The position numbers were made by a program, and so were the translations under genes. Shown here piece after piece: positions 63,498 to 64,000 of a DNA stretch of 64,000 bases. The DNA lies in the NCBI RefSeq assembly GCF_900177415.1, contig NZ_FXAF01000003.1, positions 186,001-250,000 of the forward strand, in the 5' to 3' direction. Source of the DNA: Xaviernesmea oryzae (GTDB lineage Bacteria > Pseudomonadota > Alphaproteobacteria > Rhizobiales > Rhizobiaceae). The notes under the pieces are model-generated. The model was given only the letters and a program-made list of their open reading frames with translations, searched no databases and was not told the origin of the DNA. Each line of letters opens with the position of its first letter. Within the stretch, counting starts at the first letter, position 1.

Positions 63498-64000
63498 TGA
63501 CTGATTTGAAGACCGTTCGCGTCATCGCATTTCCGGGCGCCCCGAACCTGCCGACCTTTGCGGCGATCGAACAGGGTTTCTTTGCCGAGGAAGGCCTGGA
63601 TATCGAGCTGGCGCTGACGCCGAGCTCCGTCGCACAGGCCGAGAAGACCGCCGCCGGCGAGTTCGACGTCGTGTTTACCGCCTTCGACAATGTCGTCGCC
63701 TATGGCGAGGGTCAGGGCGCGGCGGCCGAAGGCGTCAATCCGGATTATGTCGTCCTGATGGGGGCGACCCAGCTCGAACTTGCGATCGTCACGGCGCCGG
63801 AGGTCAGGACCTACGAGGACCTGAAGGGCCGTTCGATCGCGCTCGATGCGCTGACTACCGGCTTTGCCTTCGTGCTCTTCGAGATGATGGCCAAGAGCGG
63901 CCTCAGCCGCGACGACGTCACCTTCGCCGCCGTCGGCGCGACGCCGCAACGCTGGCAGTCGGTGAAATCAGGCGAACATGCCGCGACGCTGACGATCGAG
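63498..64000 (+). CDS. NMT1/TauA-fold binding protein without signal peptide (C terminus cut by window)
   Basis: The first 167 codons are inside the window. They begin MTDLKTVRVIAFPGAPNLPT and continue with the SsuA/TauA-type pattern (AAIEQGFFAEEGLDIEL, FDVVFTAFDNVVAYGEG, TYEDLKGRSIALDALTTGF). Ribosome site GAGGAG precedes the ATG. Unlike real periplasmic members it has no signal peptide: beta strand 1 starts at residue 6. It could be a cytoplasmic binding protein or an enzyme of the periplasmic-binding-like superfamily; 4,5-dihydroxyphthalate decarboxylase has that fold and no signal peptide. It follows the molybdoenzyme gene by 12 bases in an apparent operon. Confidence 0.82.

Overview
The window is dense, high-GC DNA from an alphaproteobacterium, most likely a member of the Rhizobiaceae (Rhizobium, Ensifer, Neorhizobium or Agrobacterium group). 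The evidence is a divergent dctA / dctBD module with a sigma-54 promoter, a pcaQ-pcaDCHGB cluster in the rhizobial gene order with a PcaQ box, a cyoABCD-surf1 quinol oxidase operon, a rhizobial-type intergenic palindromic repeat, and many ABC and tripartite uptake systems beside catabolic genes. The mix suits a chromid, a megaplasmid or an accessory part of a chromosome. I saw no tRNA, rRNA, CRISPR array, insertion sequence or prophage.

Layout. 1-4305 (-): a dipeptide/oligopeptide-type ABC importer, divergent from an M24 metallopeptidase-family gene (4528-5760). 6020-13338 (+): an FAD oxidoreductase and a two-cluster ferredoxin that recall AprA/AprB, two sister TauA/SsuA-type binding proteins, two different permeases, an ATPase and, after a strong terminator, an Rrf2 regulator; this is probably an organosulfur acquisition operon of unknown substrate. 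14101-18857: C4-dicarboxylate transport (dctA, dctB, dctD). 18888-23919 (-): cytochrome bo-type quinol oxidase cyoABCD plus SURF1. 24235-29866: an MFS symporter, a DHDPS-family lyase, an M24 peptidase, a D-amino-acid-dehydrogenase-like flavoprotein and a GntR regulator, resembling part of a hydroxyproline catabolic set. 30052-30902: a Xre/MbcA-RES toxin-antitoxin pair. 30973-36367: an EamA exporter, a flavin amine oxidase, a trypsin-fold/PDZ protein that has lost its catalytic triad, glycerate 2-kinase and a small unknown gene.

36375-41061 holds pcaQ and pcaDCHGB (protocatechuate to beta-ketoadipate), followed by an AbrB/VapC-type pair whose toxin gene is frameshifted. 41894-46603 is a LivKHMGF-type ABC importer.

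46637-64000 is the least familiar part: a second PcaD-like hydrolase, a LysR regulator, a fused TctA-TctB transporter, a ThDP-dependent lyase/decarboxylase, a TctC binding protein, UbiX, an FCD-type GntR regulator, a UbiD decarboxylase, two xanthine-dehydrogenase-family molybdenum large subunits without visible small subunits, and a binding-protein-fold protein without a signal peptide (cut by the window end). Five promoter regions here share a 10-bp motif close to TGTCATACAA, so I infer one regulon run by the GntR protein for uptake and prenyl-FMN-dependent decarboxylation of an unidentified aromatic or heteroaromatic acid, possibly feeding the adjacent pca pathway.
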